Positions 7,913-17,276 are shown, numbered from the stretch's first letter. The stretch: DNA of 64,000 nt from Endozoicomonas ascidiicola (GCF_001646945.1 NZ_LUTV01000003.1:266512-330511); one strand, 5' to 3'. Made by a program: numbers and translations. Notes: generated from the sequence alone by a model not told the origin.

Positions 7913-8113
7913 CTTAAACCTGCTTTTCTGTGTTGACTAAATGATGGGTGGCTACCGAATTTTGTTCGCATGGTATGGCTGATTAAGTGAGCAGTACCCG
8001 TGGAATATCGGCATTTACATTTTCATAATAAATTTAACAGGTATATTTAAACTTCCCAATAGTTATTCATGCTGGTGCGAGTTCATAACACTTTGTTTAT
8101 TGATTTGGATCAT

Positions 8114-8183
8114 ATCTAACCCATTATTGACAAAATCTAACTAGAGGTCGGGTTGTTTCAAACATAGAATAACTTCGTTAGAT
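8114..8183. promoter_or_regulatory. Candidate operator sites in the divergent 7913-8288 region
   Basis: The 376-base region between the two divergent transcription units has no gene. It holds ATCTAAC at 8114-8120 and again at 8135-8141 (21 bases apart, two helical turns), and the inverted form GTTAGAT at 8177-8183. The same 6-mer occurs in the hairpin at the end of the importer operon. Repeated sites on one DNA face are typical of a regulator's operators, and the nearby ROK protein is the obvious candidate. A TTGACA at 8127-8132 has no clear -10 partner. Confidence 0.3.
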
Positions 8184-8288
8184 AAATTTAATAGAGTTCG
8201 GAAAGCTGTTTGATAGATGCTGTATTGCCCATCTGCCCAGCAGAGAATGATATGAACTCGGGTAATTTTCCTGGATCAGGTAGTAAGT

Positions 8289-9359
8289 ATGTCCAAGTTA
8301 ACGATTCAAAACTTAACAAAGACATTTGATGGTAATTTTTACGCATCCAAAAATATTTCATTTACTGCTGAGCAGGGTGAATTTGTCACATTGTTAGGGC
8401 CAAGCGGTTGCGGTAAAACAACCCTCCTGAAAATGATTGCCGGGTTTCATACTCCGGACTCTGGTGAGATCAGGATTGCGGATCAGGTGATAAATGATAT
8501 TCCGCCTGAAAAACGCAACACGTCCATGTGCTTCCAGTCTTATGCGTTATTTCCTCATTTAAGTGTCTCCCATAACATTGCTTTTGGTCTTAAACAGAAA
8601 AAAATCCCTCTTGCTGAACAGAAGCAGCGTGTGCAGGAAGCGCTGGATCAAGTGGGGCTTAATGAGCATGCCCATAAAATGCCGGCTCAGTTATCCGGTG
8701 GTCAGCAGCAGCGAGTGGCATTAGCCCGAGCGATGGTGAACAGGCCGGATGTTATTCTGTTCGATGAACCGCTTTCCAATCTGGATGCCAAGTTAAGGGA
8801 ATCTGTCCGATTCGAAATCAAGGAGCTGCAGCACCGTTATAACCTCACGGCGATTTATGTGACTCACGACCAGGCTGAAGCGCTGGCGATGTCGGATAAA
8901 ATCGTGGTGTTGAATAAAGGTTGTGTGGAGCAAATTGGCACGCCCGAAGAAATTTATTACAGCCCGGCGAACTCGTTTGTTGCGGACTTTATCGGCGCTG
9001 CCAATATCACTGAAGCAACAGTTCTACCTGCGGAAGATGATGGTTTTTACGACGTCAGTTGTTCACTGGGCGACTTCCGGATCAAGTCCGACAAAGCCCC
9101 TGCAGCGGATCGAATCAATGTGTTCTGGCGCCCAGAAGATGCTGAGATTGCACGTCCTGGTGATACTAATACGTTTACCCTGAAGATTGATAAGTTCGCT
9201 TTCCTTGGGAACATGACGGACCTGTTTGCCCGTCTCGAAACCAGTAATGAATTGATTCGGGTTCAGTTGCCGAAAAAACCGGCGTTTGATGAGAATAATA
9301 CGGTGACCTTCAAGATGCCTGAAAACGGTATCCGTTTTCTTGAGAAGGTGAATCCATGA
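8289..9359 (+). CDS. ABC importer ATP-binding protein (PotA/FbpC-like)
   Basis: The product is 356 residues. It has Walker A GPSGCGKTT (about 38-46), Q-loop CFQSYALFPH, signature LSGGQQQRVALARA, Walker B VILFDEPLSNLD and switch histidine VTHDQ, so the ATPase is complete. The C-terminal ~120 residues form a TOBE-type regulatory domain, as in importers for polyamines, iron, 2-aminoethylphosphonate or sugars. It starts the operon; the next gene overlaps it by four bases (ATGA). With the phosphodiesterase across the divergent promoter, glycerophosphodiesters or another phosphorylated alcohol are plausible substrates, but sequence alone does not decide this. Confidence 0.9.
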   Translation: MSKLTIQNLTKTFDGNFYASKNISFTAEQGEFVTLLGPSGCGKTTLLKMIAGFHTPDSGEIRIADQVINDIPPEKRNTSMCFQSYALFPHLSVSHNIAFGLKQKKIPLAEQKQRVQEALDQVGLNEHAHKMPAQLSGGQQQRVALARAMVNRPDVILFDEPLSNLDAKLRESVRFEIKELQHRYNLTAIYVTHDQAEALAMSDKIVVLNKGCVEQIGTPEEIYYSPANSFVADFIGAANITEATVLPAEDDGFYDVSCSLGDFRIKSDKAPAADRINVFWRPEDAEIARPGDTNTFTLKIDKFAFLGNMTDLFARLETSNELIRVQLPKKPAFDENNTVTFKMPENGIRFLEKVNP

Positions 9360-10228
9360 GCAACGCGTCTATCAAAGAGGATTTAAAAGCCTGGGCGCTG
9401 ATGGCTACAGGATTGGGGATGATCCTGATGCTCATGGGCTCCACCCTGTATATGGCGGTTGCCCAGAGCTTCGGATTCTACAATCTGACCGGTGAAAGTG
9501 GCTTTTCCCTTGAATACTGGCAGGCAGCGCTGAGTGATGACATTGTTTTCAGCTCATTGTTGTATTCCATGAAGGTGTCGTTTATTGGCGCTATGGGCTC
9601 CATCGCGCTGTCTTATCCATTGGCTATCTGGCTGCGAAAGCCAATGGCAGGAAAAGAAATCATTATTGGTGTCTTGCGTGCTCCCATGTTTGTCACCGGG
9701 TTGGTGGCGGCGTTTCTCTTCGTTAATATCATTTCCTATCACGGCATACTGAACCAGTTGATGATGTGGTTGGGTTTGATTGATAAGCCCATCCGCATGC
9801 AAAACGATTCGTTTGGCTGGGGTGTTATCTTCTTACAGATTTGGAAAAACCTGCCTTTTGCCTTGATTCTTGTCAGTGGTGCGGTGAACTCTATTCGTTC
9901 CGATGTGCTGGATGCCGCCAGCGATCTTGGCGCCGGTCAATTCCGAAAGTTGGTGGATGTCATCATCCCATTATCCATTCCTGCCGTTCAGGCGGCTTTC
10001 ATCTTGATCTTTATTGGTGCTCTGGGTGACTTCTCATTCTTTGTGATTGCCGGACCCAGAAACACCTATTCACTGTCCATGCTGATGCAACTCTATGCCA
10101 ATGAATATATGGAATGGAACACGGCTGCGGTAATAGGAATGATCATAATTCTGATGTCTGGCGTTATGGCTGTATTAACAACACTGCTGACCAATCCGCT
10201 GGCCTTTAAAAAAGGACGGTTAAAGTGA
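9356..10228 (+). CDS. ABC importer permease, first subunit
   Basis: The product is 290 residues and a membrane protein of the PotB/BPD_transp_1 type. Hydrophobic segments are visible at about 14-36 and 61-82, and in several later stretches. The EAA loop that contacts the ATPase is recognisable as LDAASDLGAGQFRKLVDVIIPLS. It overlaps the ATPase gene by ATGA, and the following permease overlaps its stop, so the three are translationally coupled. Substrate is not deducible from this subunit. Confidence 0.88.
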   Translation: MSNASIKEDLKAWALMATGLGMILMLMGSTLYMAVAQSFGFYNLTGESGFSLEYWQAALSDDIVFSSLLYSMKVSFIGAMGSIALSYPLAIWLRKPMAGKEIIIGVLRAPMFVTGLVAAFLFVNIISYHGILNQLMMWLGLIDKPIRMQNDSFGWGVIFLQIWKNLPFALILVSGAVNSIRSDVLDAASDLGAGQFRKLVDVIIPLSIPAVQAAFILIFIGALGDFSFFVIAGPRNTYSLSMLMQLYANEYMEWNTAAVIGMIIILMSGVMAVLTTLLTNPLAFKKGRLK

Positions 10229-11064
10229 TGAGCGAAACAAAAAACGGCAAATTGATTGCTCGAATTTCTCTGATTTTCTTTTTGGTGGTTAATTTTTTCT
10301 GGCTTTTTCTTCCTTTGGCGATGGCGGTGCTCTGGTCCCTTGTTGATCCGGATCATGCCTGGAGTTATCCGGATGTGCTGCCGCCTGTGCTTTCTCTGGG
10401 GCGCTGGGTGGATGTGTGGCAGAACACATCATTGAGTGAAGCGCTGGTTAACAGTTACACCATCGCGCCTGTGGTTGGCGTTGTTACGATCTTGCTGGCC
10501 ATGCCTACAGCATACGCTTTTGGTCGTATGGAATTCAGAGGACAAAAAATTGCTGAGCTGATTACTCTGATTCCTCTGGTGATGCCGGGCATGATGGTGG
10601 GTATCTTCTTCAGTGCCACGTTGATCAACCTTGAGATTGATAGCCCGTTTATAGGGATCGTTCTTGGACATGTGGTTCTGTCATTACCCTATGCCATCCG
10701 GATTATGAGCGCGGGCTTTAAGTCCGTACCTCAGGATTTGATAGAAGCCAGTCGTGACATGGGTGCCAGCCATTGGCAAACGTTTAAGCACGCGTTTCTG
10801 CCAATGCTCAAGCCGAGCTTTCTCGCCTCCATCATTTTCTGTCTGGTGAAGAGTATTGAGGAATTCAATATCTCATTTGTGCTGGGTGCGCCGGATTTTG
10901 TAACGGTACCGACCATTCTTTTCTCGTTCCTGGGATATAACTTTGTACGCCCGGATGCCGCGGTGGTCTCTTTGATTCTGCTGGTGCCTAACGTGCTGTT
11001 GATGATTGTTATAGAAAGACTGTTGAAAGGTAATTATTTATCTCAGTCTACCGGTAAAGCTTGA
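10225..11064 (+). CDS. ABC importer permease, second subunit
   Basis: The product is 279 residues and a PotC-like inner-membrane permease. The first hydrophobic helix is at about 12-35, and the EAA loop reads IEASRDMGASHWQTFKHAFLPML. The start is either GTG at 10225 or ATG at 10228; AAGGA at about 10213 suits the GTG slightly better, and the choice changes one residue. The stop codon of the first permease lies inside this start (GTGATGA), indicating coupled translation. The two permeases with the ATPase and the binding protein below make a complete importer. Confidence 0.88.
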   Translation: MMSETKNGKLIARISLIFFLVVNFFWLFLPLAMAVLWSLVDPDHAWSYPDVLPPVLSLGRWVDVWQNTSLSEALVNSYTIAPVVGVVTILLAMPTAYAFGRMEFRGQKIAELITLIPLVMPGMMVGIFFSATLINLEIDSPFIGIVLGHVVLSLPYAIRIMSAGFKSVPQDLIEASRDMGASHWQTFKHAFLPMLKPSFLASIIFCLVKSIEEFNISFVLGAPDFVTVPTILFSFLGYNFVRPDAAVVSLILLVPNVLLMIVIERLLKGNYLSQSTGKA

Positions 11065-11114
11065 CCCATGTTTGTTTGAGCAACATTTGACGTAGTTAGT
11101 AGTACGGAGAGTAT

Positions 11115-12221
11115 ATGAAAGCGAAACTGTTATCTCTGGTATTGGGTTCGATTGTGGGTGTGGCATCCAGTGTCGCCAGTGCGTACGACATTGGTTCGAT
11201 GTCTATTGATGAGATCGAGGTTCAGGCAAAAAAAGAAGGTGAAATGACATTTTCTGTCTGGTATCTACAGGATCAGTGGCGAATTTTCGTACGAGAATTT
11301 GAACAAGAGTATGGCATTAAGGTTCGTATTCCTGAAGGTACCCTTGAAGGGAATATGAAAAAGATCATTGCCGAGAAGGATCGTGATACTGGGCGTATGG
11401 ATGCCGTTGCTATCAGTCTGGATCGTGCTGATATGTTCCGCAGGATGGGTATGCTGCTGGACATGAGTGTGATTCAGGATGGTTATCGTAAAACAACTCT
11501 TTCCGGTGAGCCACGGGATAACAAGGCCTTTGCCTTCTGGGGAAATCAGATTGGTTTGGCATACGACCCGGATCGTGTTGATGAATCTACTTTGCCGCAG
11601 ACCTTTGAAGAAATGAGTGACTGGATTAATGAGCATCCAGAACAATTTGGCTTTAATGATCCTAACGGTGGTGGTGCTGGTCAGGCGTTTATTCAATCAG
11701 CGATTCGTAATTTGGCACCAGTTGCAAATTATACTCAGGATAAAGTCGATGCAAATGTGACCAAAACCTGGGAGCCAGTCTGGAGTTGGTTTGAATCTAC
11801 TGAAGGTAAGTACGTTCTTACCGCATCCAATGCGGATAGTCTGTCTCGTCTGAATGATGGTGAGATCGCTATAACACCGGCGTGGGAAGATCATATGGAC
11901 GGTTTGCAGCAAAAAGGGGCTGTGGCTGAGCGGATGAAGATTTATATTCCTGAGTTCGGTATGGGCGGCAGTGGCAACATGGTGGTTGTGCCGGTTAATG
12001 CAAAACACAAAGCGGCGTCTGTTTTGTTTGTGCAGTGGCTGACGTCTAAAGAAACCCAGAGTCGTATGAATGAGATGTTTGGTTCTGCGCCGCAACATCC
12101 TGAGTCCGATGATTCTAAGTCTTTAATTAGCAAAGGGCAGAGACAAAATTCCACTGATTTCTTTTCCAATAACTACAAGAATGCGTCTATTCGAGCGTTC
12201 CTTGAAGAAATCATTATGTGA
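11115..12221 (+). CDS. Periplasmic solute-binding protein of the ABC importer
   Basis: The product is 368 residues. A Sec signal peptide is clear: KAKLL, a hydrophobic core LVLGSIVGVASSV, then ASA-YD, a likely cleavage site after residue 23. The mature part is a type 1/type 2 extracellular binding protein (EGEMTFSVWYLQDQWR, FAFWGNQIGLAYDPDRV), with no lipobox cysteine. It lies 50 bases after the second permease and ends the operon before a perfect hairpin. The substrate is unknown; the adjacent cytoplasmic phosphodiesterase suggests a glycerophosphodiester or polyol-phosphate compound, which is inference. Confidence 0.87.
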   Translation: MKAKLLSLVLGSIVGVASSVASAYDIGSMSIDEIEVQAKKEGEMTFSVWYLQDQWRIFVREFEQEYGIKVRIPEGTLEGNMKKIIAEKDRDTGRMDAVAISLDRADMFRRMGMLLDMSVIQDGYRKTTLSGEPRDNKAFAFWGNQIGLAYDPDRVDESTLPQTFEEMSDWINEHPEQFGFNDPNGGGAGQAFIQSAIRNLAPVANYTQDKVDANVTKTWEPVWSWFESTEGKYVLTASNADSLSRLNDGEIAITPAWEDHMDGLQQKGAVAERMKIYIPEFGMGGSGNMVVVPVNAKHKAASVLFVQWLTSKETQSRMNEMFGSAPQHPESDDSKSLISKGQRQNSTDFFSNNYKNASIRAFLEEIIM

Positions 12222-12235
12222 CCTATGATGTGCTG

Positions 12236-12261
12236 ACGGTTAGACCTCTCAATCTAACCGT
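12236..12261 (+). terminator. Hairpin at the end of the ABC importer operon
   Basis: A perfect 9-base stem ACGGTTAGA / TCTAACCGT encloses an 8-base loop 15 bases after the binding-protein stop. It is followed by TGGTTGCTTC rather than a clean T-run, so it is a weak terminator or a 3'-end stabilising hairpin. Confidence 0.5.
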
Positions 12262-12297
12262 TGGTTGCTTCTTTATCTGTCTTGCGAGCCGAAATTT

Positions 12298-13239
12298 ATG
12301 ATGATGTTAATGGCCCTGGCAGCGCTTCTTCTTATTGTTACTGCTTTTCTAACGCTACTTGAATCAATTCTTATTTATGTTGATGATGTCAGGCTTGCAG
12401 GTATTTTGAGTGCCCGACCGCCTCGGCAACAGCTTTTGAAAGAAATTGTACAAAATAAACAATCTTACCTTTCATCAATGGTGTTATTGATCAATCTGAT
12501 CAGTATTGGCGGAAGTGCAATCATCGGTGGGGTGGCAGCAAAGTATTTAACCGATTCCTATCTGGTTATGTTCTCAATGCTACTGACTTATGTCATGTTA
12601 GTGTTCGCAAAAATGTTACCCAAATTACTTGGGCCGCAACTAGCGAGTAAGACCCTTCCCAAAGCGTCGCTATTTCTTCGAATCATTTATATCGGTGTTG
12701 CGCCCTTAAGATGGGTGACCATGATTTGGGCTCGTTTGTTCAAGGTGAAAGATCCGCAGGGGCTGTCTATTCATGAGCTGAAATACATATTGCGTCAATT
12801 AAACCATGATGGTGTGATGAGGAAGGATACAAGGCGGGCGCTTGAATATGTGCTGGCATCTGAGAGCAGAGCCATTGGTGAGCTGTCTAAGGTAGCGGAT
12901 AAAAACTGTCTGGATTGCAGGGCAACGGTCACTTCGGTGAGTGAACTGGTAGCAACACTGAATCGGAAATGGTATCTGCTCATGGATTCAGGCAGTGCTA
13001 TTGCTGTTGTGTCCCATCGCGCCATATTACGAACAATGAACATGGGTGGTGGAGATGTGATGCTGGAAGAGATTGGTAATGACGTCAGCTTCCTCGATGC
13101 TAATACTTCACTTCTTGAAGCATTAAAGGTGATGAAGAAAAACAAAGTGAATTTGTGTGTTGTGACGGGGATGGGGCAACCAAGAACAATTAGCCTGAAA
13201 GCTATCTATAAAGCAGTTTTGAAAAAAGGGAAAAAGTAG
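12298..13239 (+). CDS. DUF21/CNNM-type membrane protein
   Basis: The product is about 313 residues from the ATG at 12298; a TTG 33 bases upstream is less likely. The first ~170 residues are a DUF21 transmembrane domain (ALLLIVTAFLTLLESILIYV, MVLLINLISIGGSAIIGGV, YVMLVFAKMLPKLLGPQLAS). The KMLPKLLGPQLA segment corresponds to the family's E-(I/L)-x-PK-x-(L/I) motif, with the usual Glu replaced by Lys. The rest resembles the cytoplasmic CBS-domain part, but the CBS repeats are weak. Relatives (CNNM, CorC) act in Mg2+/Co2+ homeostasis. It is a lone gene, convergent with the SEC-C gene. Confidence 0.75.
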   Translation: MMMLMALAALLLIVTAFLTLLESILIYVDDVRLAGILSARPPRQQLLKEIVQNKQSYLSSMVLLINLISIGGSAIIGGVAAKYLTDSYLVMFSMLLTYVMLVFAKMLPKLLGPQLASKTLPKASLFLRIIYIGVAPLRWVTMIWARLFKVKDPQGLSIHELKYILRQLNHDGVMRKDTRRALEYVLASESRAIGELSKVADKNCLDCRATVTSVSELVATLNRKWYLLMDSGSAIAVVSHRAILRTMNMGGGDVMLEEIGNDVSFLDANTSLLEALKVMKKNKVNLCVVTGMGQPRTISLKAIYKAVLKKGKK

Positions 13240-13248
13240 TTCGGAGGG

Positions 13249-13275
13249 CGACGACATCTCGTATGGATGTCGTCG
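13249..13275. terminator. Hairpin between two convergent genes
   Basis: A perfect 10-base stem CGACGACATC / GATGTCGTCG with a 7-base loop sits in the 49-base gap between the convergent DUF21 and SEC-C genes. There is no T-run on either side. It probably marks the 3' ends of both transcripts. Confidence 0.5.
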
Positions 13276-13288
13276 TATACGCATCAAG

Positions 13289-14257
13289 TTAATGCAAACA
13301 ACACTTCTTAAACTTCTTGCCACTGCCACATGGGCAAGGATCATTTCTGCCAACACCAGCTGCTGAGGTATTCATATCAAAAGCGGGTTGTTGCTGATCG
13401 GGATGCTTCGGTGTGGTTTGCTGAAGTACCATGTTTTCCATATTTTTCAGCAAATCATTTTCTTCGCCTGAATAGCAGCTCAGTTGTCTGAGCGCATTGG
13501 TCGCATCATTTAGATAGCAGTAAAAATCACCTTCATCTTTCATGACGTACTTTTTGATTTTTTCGGGGTCAACACCACAGCGTAAAGTCAGTTCATCCAG
13601 AGTAATGTAGTAAGTGTCTGCCCACTCTTTTTCGTAGAGATCCTTCAGGGCGGTCATAAACGACTCTGGTTGTGTGTTGTAGCATGCCTGTACCCAGGCA
13701 TTCCATACCTGATTCTTTTCATGCTCCAGCGCGTATTCATAGAGCTGGTGGAGGTAGGTGGTCAGTGTTTGCAGTTCAAGGTCGCCCTGCTGGTAACGAA
13801 CCACCAGTGCCCCCAGTGCTGCATCACGAACGTACTCATCGATACTGCTGTTTTCAATGATGGATTGCAGGGGGCGGATGTCACCAGGGCACAATGTCGC
13901 AAAGATCTGGCTCAGGCGGTCGCACACCACTTCGTCAAAATCATCGCCAATGGGGATGTTCACTTCGGCGCTCATAGAACTGAACAGGTCGATAACCACT
14001 GGCCATGCTTTGGTTTCGCGGAACTGGGTCAGCAGGTAGAGAGCGTGAAGTGCAAACCGGCTTTGCGCTGGGGAACTGCTGCGGTTGTCTTGTATTTTTA
14101 CAGAGTTAAGCGCATCAAATAGCAGTGGGGTGATTAATTCTCCCAGACTGGCTGCTTCTCTAAGAGCGGCAACGGGCAGTTGGCTGGATACTTGGGAGAG
14201 GCTTTTTTTTAATCTCGAAGCTTCTTCGTTAGAAAGGGGCATGGCCTGCTTATCCAA
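13289..14257 (-). CDS. SEC-C motif protein, DUF1186-like
   Basis: The product is 322 residues. The C-terminus carries a textbook SEC-C zinc-binding motif, [18 protein letters not shown], right before the stop. The body is helical with HEAT-like spacing (for example [41 protein letters not shown]), which resembles DUF1186 proteins. SEC-C is found on SecA and on many unrelated proteins, where it binds zinc and sometimes ribosomes. The function is unknown. It is monocistronic and divergent from birA. Confidence 0.75.
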   Translation of the reverse strand: MDKQAMPLSNEEASRLKKSLSQVSSQLPVAALREAASLGELITPLLFDALNSVKIQDNRSSSPAQSRFALHALYLLTQFRETKAWPVVIDLFSSMSAEVNIPIGDDFDEVVCDRLSQIFATLCPGDIRPLQSIIENSSIDEYVRDAALGALVVRYQQGDLELQTLTTYLHQLYEYALEHEKNQVWNAWVQACYNTQPESFMTALKDLYEKEWADTYYITLDELTLRCGVDPEKIKKYVMKDEGDFYCYLNDATNALRQLSCYSGEENDLLKNMENMVLQQTTPKHPDQQQPAFDMNTSAAGVGRNDPCPCGSGKKFKKCCLH

Positions 14258-14456
14258 AATTCGATCAATATAATGGGCGTTAGGATAGACGTTCGTTGCA
14301 GGAATAAATAGTCTACTCTGGCTAATGCCGGTAACTTTGGTGGACTGTTAACCCAATGCGGCAGAAATCACATTTTCAACTAATGACAGAATTCCCGGTT
14401 CGTTTTGTCTGCGAGCTGAACTATTCTGTGCAGCCTTCTGGTGGTCCGAACGTTCA

Positions 14457-15434
14457 ATGGAAGAATTACTGAATTTGCTGGCGGATGGTCGCTTTCATTC
14501 CGGTGAGGCGCTAGGGGAGTCCCTTCGCGTAAGCCGGGCTGCCGTGTGGAAGAAAATAAAATCCCTGGAGACGCTGGGTTTAACCCTTGATTCCGTAAAA
14601 GGTCGTGGCTACCGGTTGCATCCGGGTGTTGAGTTACTGAGTCAGGAAAAGATTGTCGATTATCTGGATGTTGACACGGCAGCATCGGTAAAAGTGCAGG
14701 CTCTGCTGGAGACAACCTCTACCAATGATCAGGTGCGGGATATTATTGTGGATCGCCCTGACTTAAAGGCCGTGTGTCTGGCGGAATATCAAAGTGGTGG
14801 GCGTGGTCGTCGTGGCCGAGTCTGGAATAATCCCTTTGGCTCGAACATATGCCTTTCTTTGCGCTGGTTTATTAATGAAGGGATGGCGTCTCTGGAAGGG
14901 CTTAGTCTGGCGGTTGGGGTGTCGGTGGTAAAGGCGCTGGAATCCTGCGGCGCCAGTCATTTAAAGCTGAAATGGCCGAACGATGTGCTCTGGCAGTCCG
15001 AAAATGGTTATCAGAAACTCAGTGGTATTTTACTGGAGGTTCATGGTGACCCTACCGGTGAGTGTGAAGTCATTATTGGTATTGGTGTTAATGTGGCGCT
15101 GACCAATGAGCAAATAGACAGCATTGGTCAGCCTGCGGTGGATATGACGCGGATCTGCGGCAAGGCGGTGAGCCGCAACAGGATTGCCGGAGCCGTTATA
15201 AATGAGCTGAGTCACATGCTGGATGGTTTTGGCAAAAGCGGATTTGCTGCGTTTCGTGAACAGTGGCTGGCTTATGATGCATTTGCTGGTAGAAAAGTCA
15301 TGCTTGATGCATCGGGCAAAAAAGTCGCGGGCATTGCCGGCGGTGTTAATCAGCATGGCGCGCTGCTGCTGGAGAATGCTGATGGGGTGTTGGCTTATAG
15401 CGGCGGTGAAGTGTCTCTGCGGGAACAGGTTTAG
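14457..15434 (+). CDS. birA: Biotin operon repressor and biotin-protein ligase
   Basis: The product is 325 residues, the size of a two-function BirA. The N-terminal winged helix (about 1-60, LADGRFHSGEALGESLRVSR, AAVWKKIKSLETLG) binds biotin operators. The catalytic domain has the biotinyl-AMP loop GGRGRRGRVW (about 118-127) and the KWPNDVLW motif, then a C-terminal SH3-like domain. It activates biotin and attaches it to acetyl-CoA carboxylase. It is followed 8 bases later by coaX, an arrangement common in pseudomonads and relatives. Confidence 0.95.
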   Translation: MEELLNLLADGRFHSGEALGESLRVSRAAVWKKIKSLETLGLTLDSVKGRGYRLHPGVELLSQEKIVDYLDVDTAASVKVQALLETTSTNDQVRDIIVDRPDLKAVCLAEYQSGGRGRRGRVWNNPFGSNICLSLRWFINEGMASLEGLSLAVGVSVVKALESCGASHLKLKWPNDVLWQSENGYQKLSGILLEVHGDPTGECEVIIGIGVNVALTNEQIDSIGQPAVDMTRICGKAVSRNRIAGAVINELSHMLDGFGKSGFAAFREQWLAYDAFAGRKVMLDASGKKVAGIAGGVNQHGALLLENADGVLAYSGGEVSLREQV

Positions 15435-15442
15435 AAGGTAGT

Positions 15443-16171
15443 ATGAGAATACTTGAACTGGACTCTGGTAATACCCGATTGAAGTGGCGGCTGCGTGACG
15501 CTGGCGACATTACGTCTCGCGGAGTGATTGATAATGATAGTGATGTTCAGGGTGAGGTTTCGGATGTGCTGAAACAGCTTGCGCCTGTGCGTCAGGCGAG
15601 ATTGGCTATTGTCTCTGGTCAAGAACGGCTTGAGATGTTGTGTCAGGTTATTGAGGTTCAGTCAGGCATTCCATTATCCGTTGTTAAGGTCAGTGATGGC
15701 CAACTTGGCTTATCATTGGCTTACACGACGATAGGTGTCGATCGCTGGCTGGCGATGCTGGCGGCTCATCATTCATCTGCTGAAAAATATAAGGAGAAAA
15801 CCAAGCTGGTGGTTAGTTGTGGTACTGCTATGACGGTTGATGTTGTTAGTGGTGAGGGTGTTCATCAGGGTGGCTTTATTGTGCCAGGTCTTCAATTGAT
15901 GAAAAAAGCGCTAAGCACATCGACGGCGCAGCTTGAGCTAATAGAGGCGACAGCTTCTGAGATTACACCGGGGTGGAACTCCGCCGATTGTATCAATAAT
16001 GGTGTTCTGGCTATGGTATCCGCAATGATTAATGCTCAGGTTGATCGTTATCCGGAGGCGATTGTCTGTCTTACCGGTGGCGATGGTGAGTTGCTGAGCC
16101 GCTTTGTTGGTGGCGAATGGGAATATCGGCCGGAACTGGTTATGGATGGAATAGCGTTAGCGTTTGATTAA
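15443..16171 (+). CDS. coaX: Type III pantothenate kinase
   Basis: The product is 242 residues and belongs to the ASKHA-fold CoaX family, which phosphorylates pantothenate in the first step of coenzyme A synthesis. The phosphate-1 motif LELDSGNTRLKWRL is at residues 3-16, TIGVDRWLAM gives the (G)xDR motif at about 96, and SCGTAMTVDVV carries the second phosphate motif. GGFIVPGLQLM follows. It sits 8 bases after birA and 11 bases before the SPOR gene, so the three form an operon. Confidence 0.95.
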   Translation: MRILELDSGNTRLKWRLRDAGDITSRGVIDNDSDVQGEVSDVLKQLAPVRQARLAIVSGQERLEMLCQVIEVQSGIPLSVVKVSDGQLGLSLAYTTIGVDRWLAMLAAHHSSAEKYKEKTKLVVSCGTAMTVDVVSGEGVHQGGFIVPGLQLMKKALSTSTAQLELIEATASEITPGWNSADCINNGVLAMVSAMINAQVDRYPEAIVCLTGGDGELLSRFVGGEWEYRPELVMDGIALAFD

Positions 16172-16182
16172 ATGAGAGAGAA

Positions 16183-16878
16183 ATGCGCTGGATTGTATTG
16201 CTGTTGGTTTTTCTGAACGTTGGATATTTTGCTTGGGGCTCCTATAAAGAATCCAGAGCAGGTTATCGCTTGTCGGAAACAGATTTTAATTATGAAGAGC
16301 GCGCCGGTGGACGGCTGGTATTGCTGTCTGAAATGATGGAGCAAGAGAAGCCTGGACAGGAAGCGCCCTATCATCTGGATATTTCTGGTGGATCAGACGG
16401 CCAATGTCTTTTTGTCGGCCCGTTTGATAGCCCGTTAGATGTGGATGCAATAAAGCAGCAATTGTTTTCCATAGGGGTGGATAGCCAGGAGCGATCGGAT
16501 GCAACGAGTGAAATGAAGGACTACTGGGTGCACATTCCACCCTTGCCCAGCAGAGTGGCTGCCGCTCGAATGTTGAGAGAGTTGCACGCGCAGAAAATAG
16601 ACAGCTTTGTTATCACTTATGGTGAATTGGATAACGGTATTTCTTTAGGGCTGTTTTCTAAAAAGGAATATGCGGAATCAGTACAGCGTCGTTTATCTGA
16701 TACAGGCTACACTGTTAAAATTAAAGAACTGTCTCATTCCCCGGAACAATGGTGGCTGGAGATGGATTCTGCGGTTGATGAAAAGGTCGGTGCAGGCTTC
16801 TGGGAACAAATGTCCAGCCGCTATCCGGATGCGAAAAAACGAAAAAAGAACTGCAAAAGCATTGCAACGGAAGAATAG
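16183..16878 (+). CDS. Membrane-anchored SPOR-domain protein
   Basis: The product is 231 residues. An N-terminal hydrophobic segment (about 2-20, WIVLLLVFLNVGYFAWGSY) acts as signal anchor, with the rest in the periplasm. The region at about 113-190 (VHIPPLPSRVAAARMLREL, ISLGLFSKKEYAESVQRRL, YTVKIKEL) fits a SPOR domain, which binds denuded glycan strands at division septa. The C-terminal tail is very basic (DAKKRKKNCKS). The same gene position after coaX is occupied by a SPOR protein in Pseudomonas. It is not one of the named SPOR proteins. Confidence 0.75.
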   Translation: MRWIVLLLVFLNVGYFAWGSYKESRAGYRLSETDFNYEERAGGRLVLLSEMMEQEKPGQEAPYHLDISGGSDGQCLFVGPFDSPLDVDAIKQQLFSIGVDSQERSDATSEMKDYWVHIPPLPSRVAAARMLRELHAQKIDSFVITYGELDNGISLGLFSKKEYAESVQRRLSDTGYTVKIKELSHSPEQWWLEMDSAVDEKVGAGFWEQMSSRYPDAKKRKKNCKSIATEE

Positions 16879-16979
16879 TTTCAATAGTATACGCCTCGCG
16901 CTGAGGGAGACAGTCACCGGGTCGAAAGAGACGGATTAAACGCTTTTGAGAGAAAGCTTAATCAACAAAAACGACAGGG

Positions 16980-17007
16980 TTGACAAGAAAAACTTCCTGA
17001 ATACAAT
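16980..17007 (+). promoter_or_regulatory. Promoter of the tRNA cluster
   Basis: TTGACA (16980-16985) and TACAAT (17002-17007) are 16 bases apart, a near-consensus sigma-70 promoter. The tRNA-Tyr gene starts 13 bases after the -10 box, so the primary transcript has only a very short leader. GC-rich GCAGC follows the -10, compatible with a stringent-response discriminator. Confidence 0.8.
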
Positions 17008-17019
17008 AGCGCAGCATCG

Positions 17020-17103
17020 GGTGGGGTTCCCGAGTGGCCAAAGGGATCAGACTGTAAATCTGACGCGAAAGCTTCGCTGGTTCGAATCCAGCCCCCACCA
17101 CCA
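17020..17103 (+). tRNA. tRNA-Tyr (GTA)
   Basis: The 84-base sequence folds as a class II tRNA with a long variable arm. The acceptor GGTGGGG pairs with CCCCACC, the anticodon loop is CTGTAAA (anticodon GTA), the T-loop is GGTTCGAATCC, and the CCA end is encoded. It is the first of a Tyr-Gly-Thr-Trp cluster upstream of secE. Confidence 0.96.
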
Positions 17104-17202
17104 GATTCTTTAAAATAGAATGTAAAATCAAATCTTGAATTAAGATTCAAAATCTGTTTTTCTTCTGTTTGCTGCTTAAGAAAAAGTTTGGAAAAATTTG
17201 AT

Positions 17203-17276
<74 letters not shown>

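Noticed and set aside
12265..12297. TTG start for the DUF21 protein
   Set aside because: The ATG at 12298 begins a run of Met codons right at the first membrane helix; the extra eleven residues add nothing family-like.
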